Shown one piece after another: positions 7,622 through 16,416 of a stretch of DNA of 48,699 nucleotides. Positions within the stretch are counted from its first letter, which is position 1. Each line of letters opens with the position of its first letter. This stretch comes from an uncultured Rubritalea sp. (GTDB taxonomy: Bacteria; Verrucomicrobiota; Verrucomicrobiia; Verrucomicrobiales; Akkermansiaceae). The stretch is taken from contig CALAJT010000018.1 of assembly GCA_937923145.1 (NCBI GenBank), forward strand, positions 1 through 48,699, read 5' to 3'. The notes below the pieces were generated by a model. That model was not told where the DNA came from. It saw only the letters and a list, made by a program, of their open reading frames with translations, and did no database searches. Made by a program: the position numbers and the translations under genes.

Positions 7622-8467
7622 ATGGAAGAGACTCAAGAGCCTAAAAAACGATTCTTTACTCGGAGAAAATTCATTTTCACATCAGTAGCAGCTGCTCTAA
7701 CAGATGCCTTTCTGATAGAGCCTAATCTTTCCTCCGTTACCTACCGTAATCTCAGAGTCCCCTATCTTCCACCTTCCTTAAATGGTCTAAAAGTTATCCA
7801 CCTAACAGACTTTCATTACAAACCAGATAAAGATGAATCCCTGATGTCTGGCATCATCGAAAAAGTAAACGCTCTAAACCCTGACCTTATCTTGCTAACT
7901 GGTGACTACATAGATGGTGACAATCCAGAGGTAGACCCGCTCATAGATCAGCTTAAGGGCCTCAAAGCCAAGCATGGAATTTACGCTAGTATGGGTAACC
8001 ATGATGGCTGGCATAATTCTGCAGAGCACTATAGAAAAAGGTTTGAGGCTATAGATACAGGATTTCTGATCAATCAGAACACTAAGCTGGATATCAAAGG
8101 TGAATCTCTCCACATCGCAGGCACAGATTTCATCTGGAAAGGAAATCCTGATCCTCTCGCTACGCTCAAAGGCATTCACCCACTATCTGCACTAATCACA
8201 CTAGTTCATGAGCCTGACTACTTTGAAACAATGATCAAATATAGAGACCATCACCTACAACTCTCAGGTCACACGCACGGTGGTCAATGTCGGGTGCCAC
8301 TGATTAACTATGCTCCTAAGAAAGTAAAATATGGTGAAAAATATATTTACGATGCTTATCAGCAAAAAGACAGCAGCATCTGGGTTGGTAAAGGCATCGG
8401 AACCACAGGCATTAGAGTCCGATTCAGTTGCCTACCAGAGATAGCAGTGCTCACTCTTACTGGATAA
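7622..8467 (+). CDS. Membrane-anchored or exported calcineurin-like metallophosphoesterase (YkuE/LpxG-like)
   Basis: This 281-residue protein has all five metal-binding blocks of the calcineurin-like fold in order: HLTDFHY near residue 60, TGDYIDG near 98, MGNHDGWH near 127, LVHEPDY near 197 and SGHTHGGQC near 218. The N-terminus has an RRKF pair before a hydrophobic stretch, which suggests a Tat-type or uncleaved export signal. Family members of this shape act on phospholipid or lipid A precursors (UDP-diacylglucosamine hydrolase LpxG, YkuE). The substrate here is inferred only by similarity of layout. It follows the UDG-like gene by nine bases, so they probably share a transcript. Confidence 0.85.
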   Translation: MEETQEPKKRFFTRRKFIFTSVAAALTDAFLIEPNLSSVTYRNLRVPYLPPSLNGLKVIHLTDFHYKPDKDESLMSGIIEKVNALNPDLILLTGDYIDGDNPEVDPLIDQLKGLKAKHGIYASMGNHDGWHNSAEHYRKRFEAIDTGFLINQNTKLDIKGESLHIAGTDFIWKGNPDPLATLKGIHPLSALITLVHEPDYFETMIKYRDHHLQLSGHTHGGQCRVPLINYAPKKVKYGEKYIYDAYQQKDSSIWVGKGIGTTGIRVRFSCLPEIAVLTLTG

Positions 8468-8480
8468 TAATTAAATACCA

Positions 8481-8687
8481 ATGATAGCAGCAACCGCATT
8501 TGGATTAGCAATAGGAACTGCAGCCGTAGTGGGCTACCGCAGTATCGACGATCAATGGCAAGCTATGGAACAAGAGAAATCAAAGATCCCAGAGACTACT
8601 CAACAAACTCAACTAAGCATCCAACAACGTGAATCTAAACTTACTGAACGTGAAAGAATCGCAATCCAGAAATTTTGCGGTTCATAA
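8481..8687 (+). CDS. Small membrane-anchored protein, function unknown
   Basis: This 68-residue frame starts 13 bases after the phosphoesterase stop. Residues 1-19 (MIAATAFGLAIGTAAVVGY) form a single membrane segment with small residues. The rest is a polar, Gln/Glu/Lys-rich helix that could form a coiled coil and ends in KFCGS. I do not recognise a family. Its position at the end of the phosphoesterase transcript is the main support that it is translated. Confidence 0.5.
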   Translation: MIAATAFGLAIGTAAVVGYRSIDDQWQAMEQEKSKIPETTQQTQLSIQQRESKLTERERIAIQKFCGS

Positions 8688-9007
8688 AATCAACTTTCGC
8701 TAGCAAAATAGAAAGAACTAATTTTATCGAAAAAACACGAGAGTTTGAGGTTCTGTTTCTAGATAGTCCGAAATAACATTGAACTTGTCACACAATTCCA
8801 ACAAGAATCATGTTTACTATAAGCAACTTACAATAATGTATTAGGGTTAGAGTAGAGCCTTTAATGAAGACAATTCTATGTAAATGACATTTAGCTTTCT
8901 AAATAAAAATCTAGAATAGGCAGTTAACTTTAATTGTCTCTTACAACCTGCACGCATTATTGCTGAACTAGCATTGACCAAAGATGATCTCGGCTTAGTA
9001 TTAAGTC
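8688..9007. other. 320-bp intergenic stretch ahead of yqgE
   Basis: This AT-rich stretch has no convincing gene on either strand. Close to the end, TTGACC (8974-8979), a 16-base spacer and TAGTAT (8996-9001) form a passable sigma-70 promoter whose predicted transcript would begin at about the GTG start codon at 9008, implying a leaderless message. The promoter call is weak; the remainder shows nothing I can name. Confidence 0.35.
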
Positions 9008-9574
9008 GTGAATATTCCTTCTCCATTATTTCAACCACCTATCGATGGCTCACTCCTTCTAGCTGCTCCCTCTTTGCAAGATGGAGTATTTGATCGATCA
9101 GTAATTTACATTCACCAACATTCTCATGCTAAGGGAGCAGAAGGATTTATTCTGAATTGTCCTACTGGTGAGCTTGTAGGAACCACTCTGTGCAGTGCGG
9201 AATTTGAGTCACTGAGCAAATTACCTATTTACTATGGAGGACCTGTAGCGACCGATCAGCTTACATTTTCAAGCTATCGCCTTAATCCTGAAGAGGAGAC
9301 AGGTGTGGAATGTCAGGTCTGTATCTCAGCAGAAGAAGCCGCTAAAACACTTCGTACTAGCGGAACTTTTGTAAGGGCATTTATAGGAAAGAGTTCTTGG
9401 ACAGATGGGCAGTTAGAGGATGAACTAGAAAACCATGCATGGTATCTAGCTCCCCCGATCCAAGACGCCTTTACCCTTCCTCAAGATGAGACACTATGGA
9501 AAGAAACACTACAGAGCCTCTCCCCTTTCCATCACATCATTTCACTCACTCCTGAAAATCCATTTCTAAACTAA
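9008..9574 (+). CDS. yqgE: YqgE/AlgH family protein (DUF179)
   Basis: This 188-residue cytosolic protein has the family's opening block LLLAAPSLQDGVFDRSVIYI, then GFILNCPTGE, YYGGPV and a late AFIGKSSWTDGQLEDELENH block ending in WYLAPP. The family is widespread and structurally known but its biochemical role is not settled; AlgH was named for an effect on alginate regulators in Pseudomonas. The GTG at 9008 gives the usual N-terminal length. The stop is one base from the dtd start codon, so yqgE, dtd and the next gene look like one operon. Confidence 0.92.
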   Translation: MNIPSPLFQPPIDGSLLLAAPSLQDGVFDRSVIYIHQHSHAKGAEGFILNCPTGELVGTTLCSAEFESLSKLPIYYGGPVATDQLTFSSYRLNPEEETGVECQVCISAEEAAKTLRTSGTFVRAFIGKSSWTDGQLEDELENHAWYLAPPIQDAFTLPQDETLWKETLQSLSPFHHIISLTPENPFLN

Positions 9575-9575
9575 A

Positions 9576-10028
9576 ATGAAAGCAGTCATCCAGCGTGCTA
9601 GAAATGCTAGTGTCAATATTAGTGGGGAAATTCACAGCCATATCGAGCGTGGGCTTGTGATTCTGTTAGGTATTGAAGCAGACGACAGCCAAGAAGATAT
9701 CGACTGGCTCTGCCGCAAAGTAGTTAACATCCGAATCTTTGATGATGTGGAAGGAGTGATGAATAAATCATTGATCGACGTTTCCGGTGAGGCTATGGTT
9801 GTCTCTCAGTTCACGCTTCAAGCATCTACTAAGAAAGGTAACCGACCTTCTTATATGAAAGCTGCTAGACCTGAAATTTCTGAACCTCTCTATGAGCAAT
9901 TCGTCGCCAGGCTCAGCGGATTGATTAATAAGCCCTGCACTACAGGGAAATTCGGAGCTGACATGCAGGTGACATTGACAAATGACGGACCTGTCACCAT
10001 AATCATCGACACCAAGAATAAAGAATAA
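9576..10028 (+). CDS. dtd: D-aminoacyl-tRNA deacylase
   Basis: This 150-residue enzyme removes D-amino acids (and glycine from tRNA-Ala) from mischarged tRNA. The family signatures are present: MKAVIQRARNASVNI at the start, VSQFTLQA (the SQFTL motif) near residue 77, and NDGPVTIIID (the GPVT motif supplying the chiral-selective Gly-cisPro) near residue 136. The length is normal. The start follows the yqgE stop by one base, and the stop TAA shares its last A with the next start codon, which indicates translational coupling. Confidence 0.96.
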   Translation: MKAVIQRARNASVNISGEIHSHIERGLVILLGIEADDSQEDIDWLCRKVVNIRIFDDVEGVMNKSLIDVSGEAMVVSQFTLQASTKKGNRPSYMKAARPEISEPLYEQFVARLSGLINKPCTTGKFGADMQVTLTNDGPVTIIIDTKNKE

Positions 10029-10450
10029 TGTTAGACTCTGATCCCATATCCATCCAGTTCGATATCCCAGCTACCGATCACCTCGGCAAGAACCACGTAG
10101 AGGGTAAGCTACGCTTCATGGCAGACATCGTTGAACTAGACTGGAGAGTTCGCGGCAATGTATTCCGTGGTGGCAATGAAGAAGTGAAGACTATCTACCT
10201 CCCCTATGCTGAAATTGAGCATGTTGAACTTACTAAAAAATGGTGGAAAATCCGTGATCTTATTTTGCGCATCACAAGTCCTGCGCTAGTGGCGGAAATC
10301 CCGGGTGTTGAAATGGGGAAAATGGTTTTAGTGATCGATGAGCGCTCTCGTGAGGAAGCGAAAAAGCTCGAATCACTAATCGACTACAAACGCTCCATGT
10401 TCATCCTAGACGAGCGTACTAAGCGAATCGAGGATCTTAAAAATTCTTAA
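10028..10450 (+). CDS. Uncharacterised 140-residue protein with PH-like strand pattern
   Basis: I do not recognise a named family. The sequence shows repeated amphipathic strands (VKTIYLPYAEIEHVELTKKW, LILRITSPALVAEI, MVLVIDE) followed by a long C-terminal helix (SREEAKKLESLIDYKRSMFI). This is the order expected for a bacterial pleckstrin-homology fold, so that is a structural guess only. There is no signal peptide or membrane segment. The start codon overlaps the dtd stop by one base, so it is co-expressed with yqgE and dtd; rarA begins seven bases after its stop. Confidence 0.65.
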   Translation: MLDSDPISIQFDIPATDHLGKNHVEGKLRFMADIVELDWRVRGNVFRGGNEEVKTIYLPYAEIEHVELTKKWWKIRDLILRITSPALVAEIPGVEMGKMVLVIDERSREEAKKLESLIDYKRSMFILDERTKRIEDLKNS

Positions 10451-10457
10451 TTATTAA

Positions 10458-11816
10458 ATGGGCGAACTATTTCCAGAGGGTGCTGAGAAAGGCAACATTG
10501 ATGAGCTCACGGTATTTAGCAATGACCAACCTCTGGCAGCAAGAATGCGCCCTGAGAGCATTGGAGAGATCGTTGGGCAGAAACATATTCTCGGTGAAGG
10601 AAAATTACTCCGTCGAGCGATCGATGCCGACCGCTTTTCATCGCTCATCTTTTACGGACCTCCTGGCACAGGTAAAACTACTCTAGCCACAGTCATCGCT
10701 CACTCTACTAACTCACGCTTTGAGATGCTCAATGGGGTAGAGTCTAATGTGAGTGAGATCAGAGATAAAATCGGACAGGCGAAAACTTGGAAGCAGCTTC
10801 GTAATCAGACGACTATATTATTCATCGACGAGATTCATCGGTTTAATAAAGCCCAGCAAGACGTCCTGCTCCCCCACATCGAACGCGGTACTGTTAGATT
10901 TATTGGCGCCACGACGCATAATCCATACTACTACATTAATTCCCCGCTGACCTCCCGCTCACAGATTTTCCAGCTAGAGCCAGTCTCAGATGAAGACCTC
11001 ATCGTAATACTTAAACGTGCCCTAGCAGATAAGGAGCGCGGTCTGGGTAATTATCAAATAGTCGCAGATGATAATGCCCTCAAGCACATCGCTGCTAAGG
11101 CAGACGGTGACGTACGCAAAGCGCTAACTGCTCTCGAACTAGCCGCTCTAACAACTCCCGAAAGCGACACAGGTGATGTCAAACTCACCTTAGCAATAGC
11201 CGAAGAATCCATTCAGAAAAAAGCCATCGTCTACGATACCACAGGCGACACTCACTACGACACTATATCAGCTTATATCAAATCTATCCGAGGCTCAGAT
11301 CCTGACGCCGCTCTATATTGGCTAGCTAAAATGTTAGTAGCTGGCGAAGATCCGCGCTACATCTCTAGACGCATGGTCATCTCAGCTAGTGAAGACATCG
11401 GGCTAGCTGATTCCAATGGTCTCCGAGTAGCCATGGATGCGCATCAGGCATTTGAATTTCTAGGAATGCCAGAAGGACGCATTCCCCTAGCTCATGCGAC
11501 AGTCTATCTAGCGACAGCTCCAAAATCTAGCAGCGCGTATCACGCTCTCAGTGAAGCTATGAATGACGTAGAAAATGGTAAAACTCTAGCAGTTCCACCG
11601 CACCTCCGCACTCCTACTCGCAAGAAACTAGCCTCAGCATCTGGTGCATCAGACGAAGAGCTTCAGTATCATTACGCGCATAATTACGAGGGCAATTACG
11701 TCCCACAAGCCTATCTACCTGAAGGAAGAACCTACTACACTCCCACAGAGAATGGCTTGGAAAAGAGGATTAAGGAACGGTTAGATTATTGGGCTGCACA
11801 GCATGAAGCTAACTAG
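10458..11816 (+). CDS. rarA: Replication-associated recombination protein A (MgsA/RarA), AAA+ ATPase
   Basis: This 452-residue clamp-loader-like ATPase acts at stalled replication forks together with SSB and recombination factors (family knowledge). Walker [10 protein letters not shown] is near residue 67, Walker [16 protein letters not shown] near 120, sensor 1 [14 protein letters not shown] near 152, and sensor 2 VRKAL near 215. The C-terminal MgsA domain contains [16 protein letters not shown], the conserved family block, and [18 protein letters not shown] near the end. The length is standard. It appears to close the yqgE-dtd-10028 operon. Confidence 0.96.
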   Translation: MGELFPEGAEKGNIDELTVFSNDQPLAARMRPESIGEIVGQKHILGEGKLLRRAIDADRFSSLIFYGPPGTGKTTLATVIAHSTNSRFEMLNGVESNVSEIRDKIGQAKTWKQLRNQTTILFIDEIHRFNKAQQDVLLPHIERGTVRFIGATTHNPYYYINSPLTSRSQIFQLEPVSDEDLIVILKRALADKERGLGNYQIVADDNALKHIAAKADGDVRKALTALELAALTTPESDTGDVKLTLAIAEESIQKKAIVYDTTGDTHYDTISAYIKSIRGSDPDAALYWLAKMLVAGEDPRYISRRMVISASEDIGLADSNGLRVAMDAHQAFEFLGMPEGRIPLAHATVYLATAPKSSSAYHALSEAMNDVENGKTLAVPPHLRTPTRKKLASASGASDEELQYHYAHNYEGNYVPQAYLPEGRTYYTPTENGLEKRIKERLDYWAAQHEAN

Positions 11817-11831
11817 TTGTATTCATAGGAC

Positions 11832-11867
11832 GTATCTTACCTATCTTACCTATCTGACCTATCTCGA
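11832..11867. repeat. Four imperfect 9-bp tandem repeats (CTATCTTAC-type)
   Basis: Four consecutive 9-base units (gtatcttac, ctatcttac, ctatctgac, ctatctcga) run from just after the rarA stop into the last codons of the convergent vapC. The last unit includes the vapC stop codon. This looks like a microsatellite-scale expansion in the gap between convergent genes. No function is implied. Confidence 0.8.
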
Positions 11868-12284
11868 TCCCCAATTCCACGGATCTACAACCGTTATTCC
11901 TGTATCAGAGAAATCAGCTAAGTTTCTGGTTACTAAAGTCAACCCATGCACATGCGCTGTCGCTGCTATGAGAGTATCAGCGAGTGGTCTTGTTCTTTGA
12001 TTTAGCAAGACGCTACAATATTCTGAAACCATTAAATCTATAGGGATTACTCGTTTGTTAAATGCTTGTTTCACTTGTAACTCATACCATTCATTTAGCA
12101 CGTCTGAGAACTCAGGGCTCTTTCGTTTCGCGCTGATAATACCAGACCTAATCTCCATCATACTGATTACGCTCACATATGAATACTCACTTTGAATCGA
12201 GTTTTGCCATGCTTGGACAGACTTGTCACAGCGGCTCTTTTTTCTGAGTTCGGAGATAACATTTGTATCGATCAGAAAGCCCAT
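11859..12284 (-). CDS. vapC: VapC-type PIN-domain toxin ribonuclease
   Basis: This 141-residue PIN-domain protein has the expected acidic residues: LIDTNVISELR at residue 4, MMEIRSGI with the conserved Glu near 42, PLADTLIAATAHVHG with the Asp near 98, and LVTRNLADFSDTGI with Asp residues near 120. By family knowledge VapC toxins cleave tRNA or rRNA and are neutralised by the partner antitoxin. Its ATG shares one base with the stop of the antitoxin gene, the standard coupling in VapBC modules. Confidence 0.93.
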   Translation of the reverse strand: MGFLIDTNVISELRKKSRCDKSVQAWQNSIQSEYSYVSVISMMEIRSGIISAKRKSPEFSDVLNEWYELQVKQAFNKRVIPIDLMVSEYCSVLLNQRTRPLADTLIAATAHVHGLTLVTRNLADFSDTGITVVDPWNWGSR

Positions 12285-12514
12285 TAATCGAAGCTAAGCT
12301 CCCTACTAGTCGATTGATTTCTAGAAAGATCAAGTTCGATCTCTGCTATTTCATCATTTCCTAAAATATCTAAAAGACTCTTTTGAGGCTCCTTACTAGA
12401 AAGCTTTTCATCGATTAACTGAGCTATCCATCCAGACAGCGACAGTCCATCGTCGACAGCTTCATGCCTAGCTTTCTTCACTAAATCATCTTTTATTTTT
12501 ATAGTAACATTCAT
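12284..12514 (-). CDS. vapB: VapB-type ribbon-helix-helix antitoxin
   Basis: This 76-residue protein begins MNVTIKIKDDLVKKARHEA, a ribbon-helix-helix strand and helix, followed by GLSLSGWIAQLIDEKL. This resembles antitoxins paired with PIN toxins. The C-terminal 30 residues (SLLDILGNDEIAEIELDLSR) are acidic and would wrap the toxin active site. A 23-base palindrome lies 12 bases upstream of the start codon, suitable for binding by the RHH dimer, so autorepression is expected. Confidence 0.88.
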   Translation of the reverse strand: MNVTIKIKDDLVKKARHEAVDDGLSLSGWIAQLIDEKLSSKEPQKSLLDILGNDEIAEIELDLSRNQSTSRELSFD

Positions 12515-12525
12515 AGTTCACTTTT

Positions 12526-12548
12526 ACAGTGTTACAGTATAACACTGT
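12526..12548 (-). promoter_or_regulatory. VapB operator palindrome
   Basis: Perfect 9-bp arms ACAGTGTTA (12526-12534) and TAACACTGT (12540-12548) flank a CAGTA spacer, immediately upstream of the vapB start at 12514 on the minus strand. The place and symmetry match toxin-antitoxin operators that are bound by the antitoxin and repress the pair. Confidence 0.75.
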
Positions 12549-12628
12549 CACACGAGCATTGTCAACTAACAGTAAATGAACTAAAGCCCTTATTTGACAC
12601 ATTACGATCCAGCCTTACCTATTCAACC

Positions 12629-13072
12629 ATGAGTAACCAAATCATATCACTAGACCTAACGACTGAATTCCCACGTAGTCCTCGTGAAACTTTCGCTAGC
12701 TACGTAATCGCCGCTCGCACGCTAGATAAATGCCGTGCTGTCATAGCTGGGACTGCTGGTGAATACCACTTTGACTGTCCGCTTGATCAGATGTTATTAG
12801 ACTTCACTGGTATTAAAGCTGAGGATTTTAAAGATTTTGTAGCCACTGGAGCAGATGATGATGCCGTTGCCAAATGAATCACTGAAAATGCTAAAGAACA
12901 TAGTGTGGCAGAAATCGTGCAATGGAATAATGACCTCCGCTTCAAGCGTATCAACGAGATGCCGATAAATCTTCAAGTATTCCTAGAGATATACATCCCT
13001 GAGAATATACCATCAGGTAAAATCGTTTACTACTGGTTCGATGTCTATGATCTAGAGGAAGGTCGTATTTAA
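12629..13072 (+). pseudogene. DUF5069-family gene interrupted by an in-frame TGA
   Basis: The ATG at 12629 opens a frame with PRSPRETFASYVIAARTLDK, GEYHFDCPLDQMLLDFTGI and FKDFVATGADDDAVAK, which I recognise as the DUF5069 pattern. TGA at 12875-12877 stops it at codon 83. The same frame then continues without another stop for 64 codons (ITENAKEHSVAEIVQWNNDL ... YYWFDVYDLEEGRI) to TAA at 13070. The continuation holds the expected family C-terminus, ending FD-x-x-DLEEGR. From memory of the family, the interrupted position is usually Trp (a W-I/V after the DDEAV-type helix), so a TGG-to-TGA mutation is the simplest reading. Selenocysteine insertion is the alternative because the window encodes a tRNA-Sec. 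Confidence 0.85.
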
Positions 13073-13160
13073 TCACCTACAATTTTTGGAAATATAAAAG
13101 CGCTAGTCAGAGTCGAGTTGCGCTTTATTGTCACCTTGTTTACTAGAGAAGTCCCTTGCT

Positions 13161-13507
13161 TTACTTAAGTTTAAAGTGGATCGTATTTCTGATCTCTCCC
13201 GCTACTTTTCTGGTAAAGAAATCTAGCTTTTCTATTTCTGTAGACGCTTCAATCATATGTTTAAATATCGGTTTCATGTTTTGATATTTATCCCAGTCAC
13301 TCTCGCCCATGAAGTGCTTACCTCTATCATCCAGTAGCTTAATCCATTCTTAAGTATTAGCTTTAATAGGAGATACTGTTATCAATTTCTCCACTATTTA
13401 GCCTCTGTATCAACAACAGGTGCCGCTTGAGAGACTAAGAAAGTATCCACAGATAATGACGCTGATGCCAATATCGCACTATAAGAGATCGATTTCCTAA
13501 ATTTCAT
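13161..13507 (-). pseudogene. Broken gene for a small secreted protein (frameshift plus TAA)
   Basis: On the minus strand an ATG at 13507 starts MKFRKSISYSAILASASLSV, a clear signal peptide, and continues VSQAAPVVDTEAK to TAG at 13394-13396. Shifting frame there restores VEKLITVSPIKANT, then TAA at 13350-13352, then the same frame runs EWIKLLDDRGKHFMGESDWD, KYQNMKPIFKHMIEAS and ends NTIHFKLK at 13161. The pieces fit together as one protein of about 115 residues with a conserved-looking helical body. I do not recognise the family. One frameshift and one stop indicate a recent pseudogene. Confidence 0.7.
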
Positions 13508-13626
13508 GATGACCGATCATTAGTATCTATGTCAATTCTCGCAATGCTATTCTCACTCTTAAATATTAAATAGCCTCATGAAAAAATTGCTTACCCTAGT
13601 TAAAGGTCATGCTAATACCAATACAT

Positions 13627-13664
13627 AAAAAAATAAGCTTACTAATCTAGGAGATCAGTAAGCT
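13627..13664 (-). terminator. Rho-independent terminator of ftsH
   Basis: On the minus strand a 13-bp stem with one mismatch (arms 13652-13664 and 13636-13648, three-base loop) is followed by a T-rich run corresponding to the A-rich bases 13627-13635. It lies 30 bases beyond the ftsH stop codon. Confidence 0.85.
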
Positions 13665-13693
13665 CATTGTAAATTAATCGTTGTGACAGATTA

Positions 13694-16156
13694 CTACGCT
13701 GGTGACCCGACTACTTCACCTGCAAGAGGATCGTCATCTTCTTTGACATCGACTACCTTATCAGCGGCTACTCCCTGAGGAGGCGTTGGTGCTGGCGGGT
13801 CTGGTGGGGTAGGCATGACTGGTGGATTTGTCATCTCACCTTTGTAAAGTAGGTCTGCAGTTTGCTCACCATTGAGTGTCTCGTATTCGAGGAGTGCTTC
13901 TGAGATTCTGTTAAGCGCTTCACGGTGCTCAACTAGCAGATCTTTCGCTCTCTGGTAGGCGCTGTCGATGAGCTCTCTGATTTCAGAGTCGATCATTTGA
14001 GCTGTCTGTTCTGAGTAGGTTTTACCCTTCGCCATGAACATTTCACTGTTGTCATCGCTACCGTATTCTACCATACCGAGCTTATCACTCATGCCCCATT
14101 CACAGACCATCTTACGGGCTATGTTGGTGGCTTGACGGATATCACCGACTGCTCCGTTAGTAACGTTTCCAAAGACGAGTTCCTCAGCCACACGACCGCC
14201 CATGGCGACGCAGAGTTGATCTACTAGCTCACCCACTCTGTAGGTATATTTGTCCTCTTCTGGAAGGAACATGGTGACACCGAGTGCTGGTCCACGTGGG
14301 ATGATCGTTACCTTATGAAGCGGGTCAGTGTGCTCACAGATGATGTTGAGAATCGCGTGTCCTGCCTCGTGATAAGCGGTGTTTTCTTTTTCTTTGTCAC
14401 TAAGAGCTAGTGATCTGCGCTCACGTCCCCAGCGGACTTTGTCGCGGGCTTCTTCGAGTTCAGGTTGCTTGATGCTCTTCTTGCCTCCTCTTGCTGCTAG
14501 GAGTGCGGCTTCGTTGATCAGGTTCGCTAGTTCAGCACCAGAGAAACCTGGGGTTCCACGAGCGATTACTGAGAGATCTACGTTCTTGTTGAGTTTAACT
14601 TTCTTAGCGTGAACTGCTAGGATCTGCTCACGTCCGTTTACATCTGGGAGGTTCACTGTGACCTGACGGTCGAAACGTCCAGGTCTGAGAAGTGCTGGGT
14701 CGAGAACATCTGGACGGTTAGTAGCGGCGATGATGATGACTCCACTACGGGCATCGAATCCGTCCATCTCTACTAGTAGCGCATTGAGTGTCTGCTCACG
14801 TTCATCGTGACCTCCACCCATGCCTTGACCACGGTGGCGACCTACTGCATCGATCTCATCGATAAAGATGATACATGGAGAATTTTTCTTACCTTGCTCG
14901 AACATATCACGAACACGGCTAGCACCGACACCGACGAACATTTCAACGAAGTCTGAACCAGAGATAGAGAAGAAAGGAACCTCTGCCTCACCTGCGATAG
15001 CACGAGCGAGGAGTGTCTTACCCGTTCCTGGGGAACCAATCATGAGAACACCTTTAGGGATGTTACCACCGAGCATCTCGAATTTCTTAGGATCTCGGAG
15101 GAAGTCTACGATCTCGAAGAGTTCTTCTTTCGCTTCCTGAATACCAGCTACGTCTTTAAATGTAACACGGTCTTTATCTTGGTTTAACATCTTGGCCTTG
15201 CTCTTACCGAAACTCATTGCTCCCTTACCAGCGTTCTTCATTTGGCTACGGAATAGGAAGAACAGCAGAAGAATGATAAGTAAGATAGGTAGGAAATTCA
15301 TGAGGAAAAACTTCATCATGTTAGAATCCTGCTTCTTATTATAAGCAATGCTATTAAGTAAATTACGATCAGAATCAGTAAGTTCATTCCAGTTGACTGC
15401 CACGGTAAATGGCTTCCACTCTGGCTTCACATTAGATAGTTTATCCCAAACTTTCATGGTACCGCCGAAGACTGCGTCTGATCCGCCTTCTACCTTGTAA
15501 AGAGTCATTTTATTGTCGCCTTCGAGCATTACATGTCCATTAGCTAAAAGTTGGTTAAGCTTTACGATGGTGATACTTTCTGCTGTATCATTCACACTCG
15601 GTAGATTTTTAGTAATCGTAGTCGGGACGTCGAGACTTTGTTGGATTTGATTGATAAATGAGCCATGTGCATTCGTGTCTAGAGCTACGGTGAAAGGAAC
15701 CATCTCAGGATCTTTCGTAGTATTATTATAGTCAGTCACATCACGAACACCTGTGAACTTGCCTGCAAATGAACTTTCTCCAGTGACAAAGGTAAGCTGG
15801 TCAGCTCTCTTTAGTTTTCTTTCGTTGAGGAAATCACCCACCTCTTTTTGACTATTAATGTCACCTGTGAAGTCTGCTAGAGGATCACTGAGAACCTTTT
15901 TTTCCTGGAGTAACGCACGGAATTCAGCAAAATTTATCTCTTTCGCTTTGTCAGCATTCGCACCTGATGTCCATGCTGCGTATATGATCGCAAAACCACA
16001 GAGAAGCAATATGATGACCCTCCAGTTAGCGCCTGATTTCACAGGCTTCCCATCTGGTCCCAATGGTGACTTATTGCCGTTGTTTCCATTGTTACTATTA
16101 CGATTCTGCGGTCTCTTAGGAGTAGGCGGTGGTTCTGGTGGACGTTGGTTTGCCAT
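13694..16156 (-). CDS. ftsH: FtsH membrane-anchored AAA+ zinc metalloprotease
   Basis: This 820-residue protease degrades misfolded membrane and short-lived regulatory proteins. The order is: a Pro/Asn-rich cytosolic N-terminus (about residues 1-45), TM1 ([16 protein letters not shown]), an enlarged periplasmic region of about 210 residues, TM2 ([14 protein letters not shown]), the AAA+ domain and the peptidase domain. Walker A is GSPGTGKT near 373, Walker [18 protein letters not shown], and [22 protein letters not shown]. The zinc site is HEAGH near 595, with the later Asp in the VGDIRQAT region. The C-terminus is an acidic, Pro-rich tail ending [14 protein letters not shown]. It is about 170 residues longer than E. 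coli FtsH, mostly in the periplasmic part and tails. Confidence 0.97.
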   Translation of the reverse strand: MANQRPPEPPPTPKRPQNRNSNNGNNGNKSPLGPDGKPVKSGANWRVIILLLCGFAIIYAAWTSGANADKAKEINFAEFRALLQEKKVLSDPLADFTGDINSQKEVGDFLNERKLKRADQLTFVTGESSFAGKFTGVRDVTDYNNTTKDPEMVPFTVALDTNAHGSFINQIQQSLDVPTTITKNLPSVNDTAESITIVKLNQLLANGHVMLEGDNKMTLYKVEGGSDAVFGGTMKVWDKLSNVKPEWKPFTVAVNWNELTDSDRNLLNSIAYNKKQDSNMMKFFLMNFLPILLIILLLFFLFRSQMKNAGKGAMSFGKSKAKMLNQDKDRVTFKDVAGIQEAKEELFEIVDFLRDPKKFEMLGGNIPKGVLMIGSPGTGKTLLARAIAGEAEVPFFSISGSDFVEMFVGVGASRVRDMFEQGKKNSPCIIFIDEIDAVGRHRGQGMGGGHDEREQTLNALLVEMDGFDARSGVIIIAATNRPDVLDPALLRPGRFDRQVTVNLPDVNGREQILAVHAKKVKLNKNVDLSVIARGTPGFSGAELANLINEAALLAARGGKKSIKQPELEEARDKVRWGRERRSLALSDKEKENTAYHEAGHAILNIICEHTDPLHKVTIIPRGPALGVTMFLPEEDKYTYRVGELVDQLCVAMGGRVAEELVFGNVTNGAVGDIRQATNIARKMVCEWGMSDKLGMVEYGSDDNSEMFMAKGKTYSEQTAQMIDSEIRELIDSAYQRAKDLLVEHREALNRISEALLEYETLNGEQTADLLYKGEMTNPPVMPTPPDPPAPTPPQGVAADKVVDVKEDDDPLAGEVVGSPA

Positions 16157-16416
16157 GTAATCTTCTTTCTATTAAAATGCTGTGAGCTATATTTTGACCT
16201 AGAAATCGTAATCTCTAAGTATTTGCCATATGTAATCAGAAATTGAGTGATTACCTAGGTTTGGTGGCGAAAAGGTATCGCTAAAACTCAAAAAGGAAAC
16301 CTTTTTTACCTGTTTTTTCCGATTTTACTTCATTTTCAGAAGGTTTGGATAAAAAAGGGCTTCTTTTGAGTTTGGTGACTTGCACTTTCGTCTATTTTTG
16401 GTTCAACTTGTGATCA

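Noticed and set aside
12875..12877. Calling the DUF5069 TGA a selenocysteine codon outright
   Set aside because: No strong SECIS-like hairpin follows, and the family position is normally Trp, one base from TGA.
16290..16307. Short AAAAAGG/CCTTTTT hairpin with T run between ftsH and the ABC gene
   Set aside because: Both neighbours start here and read away from it, so no terminator is needed; A/T runs make such pairs by chance.
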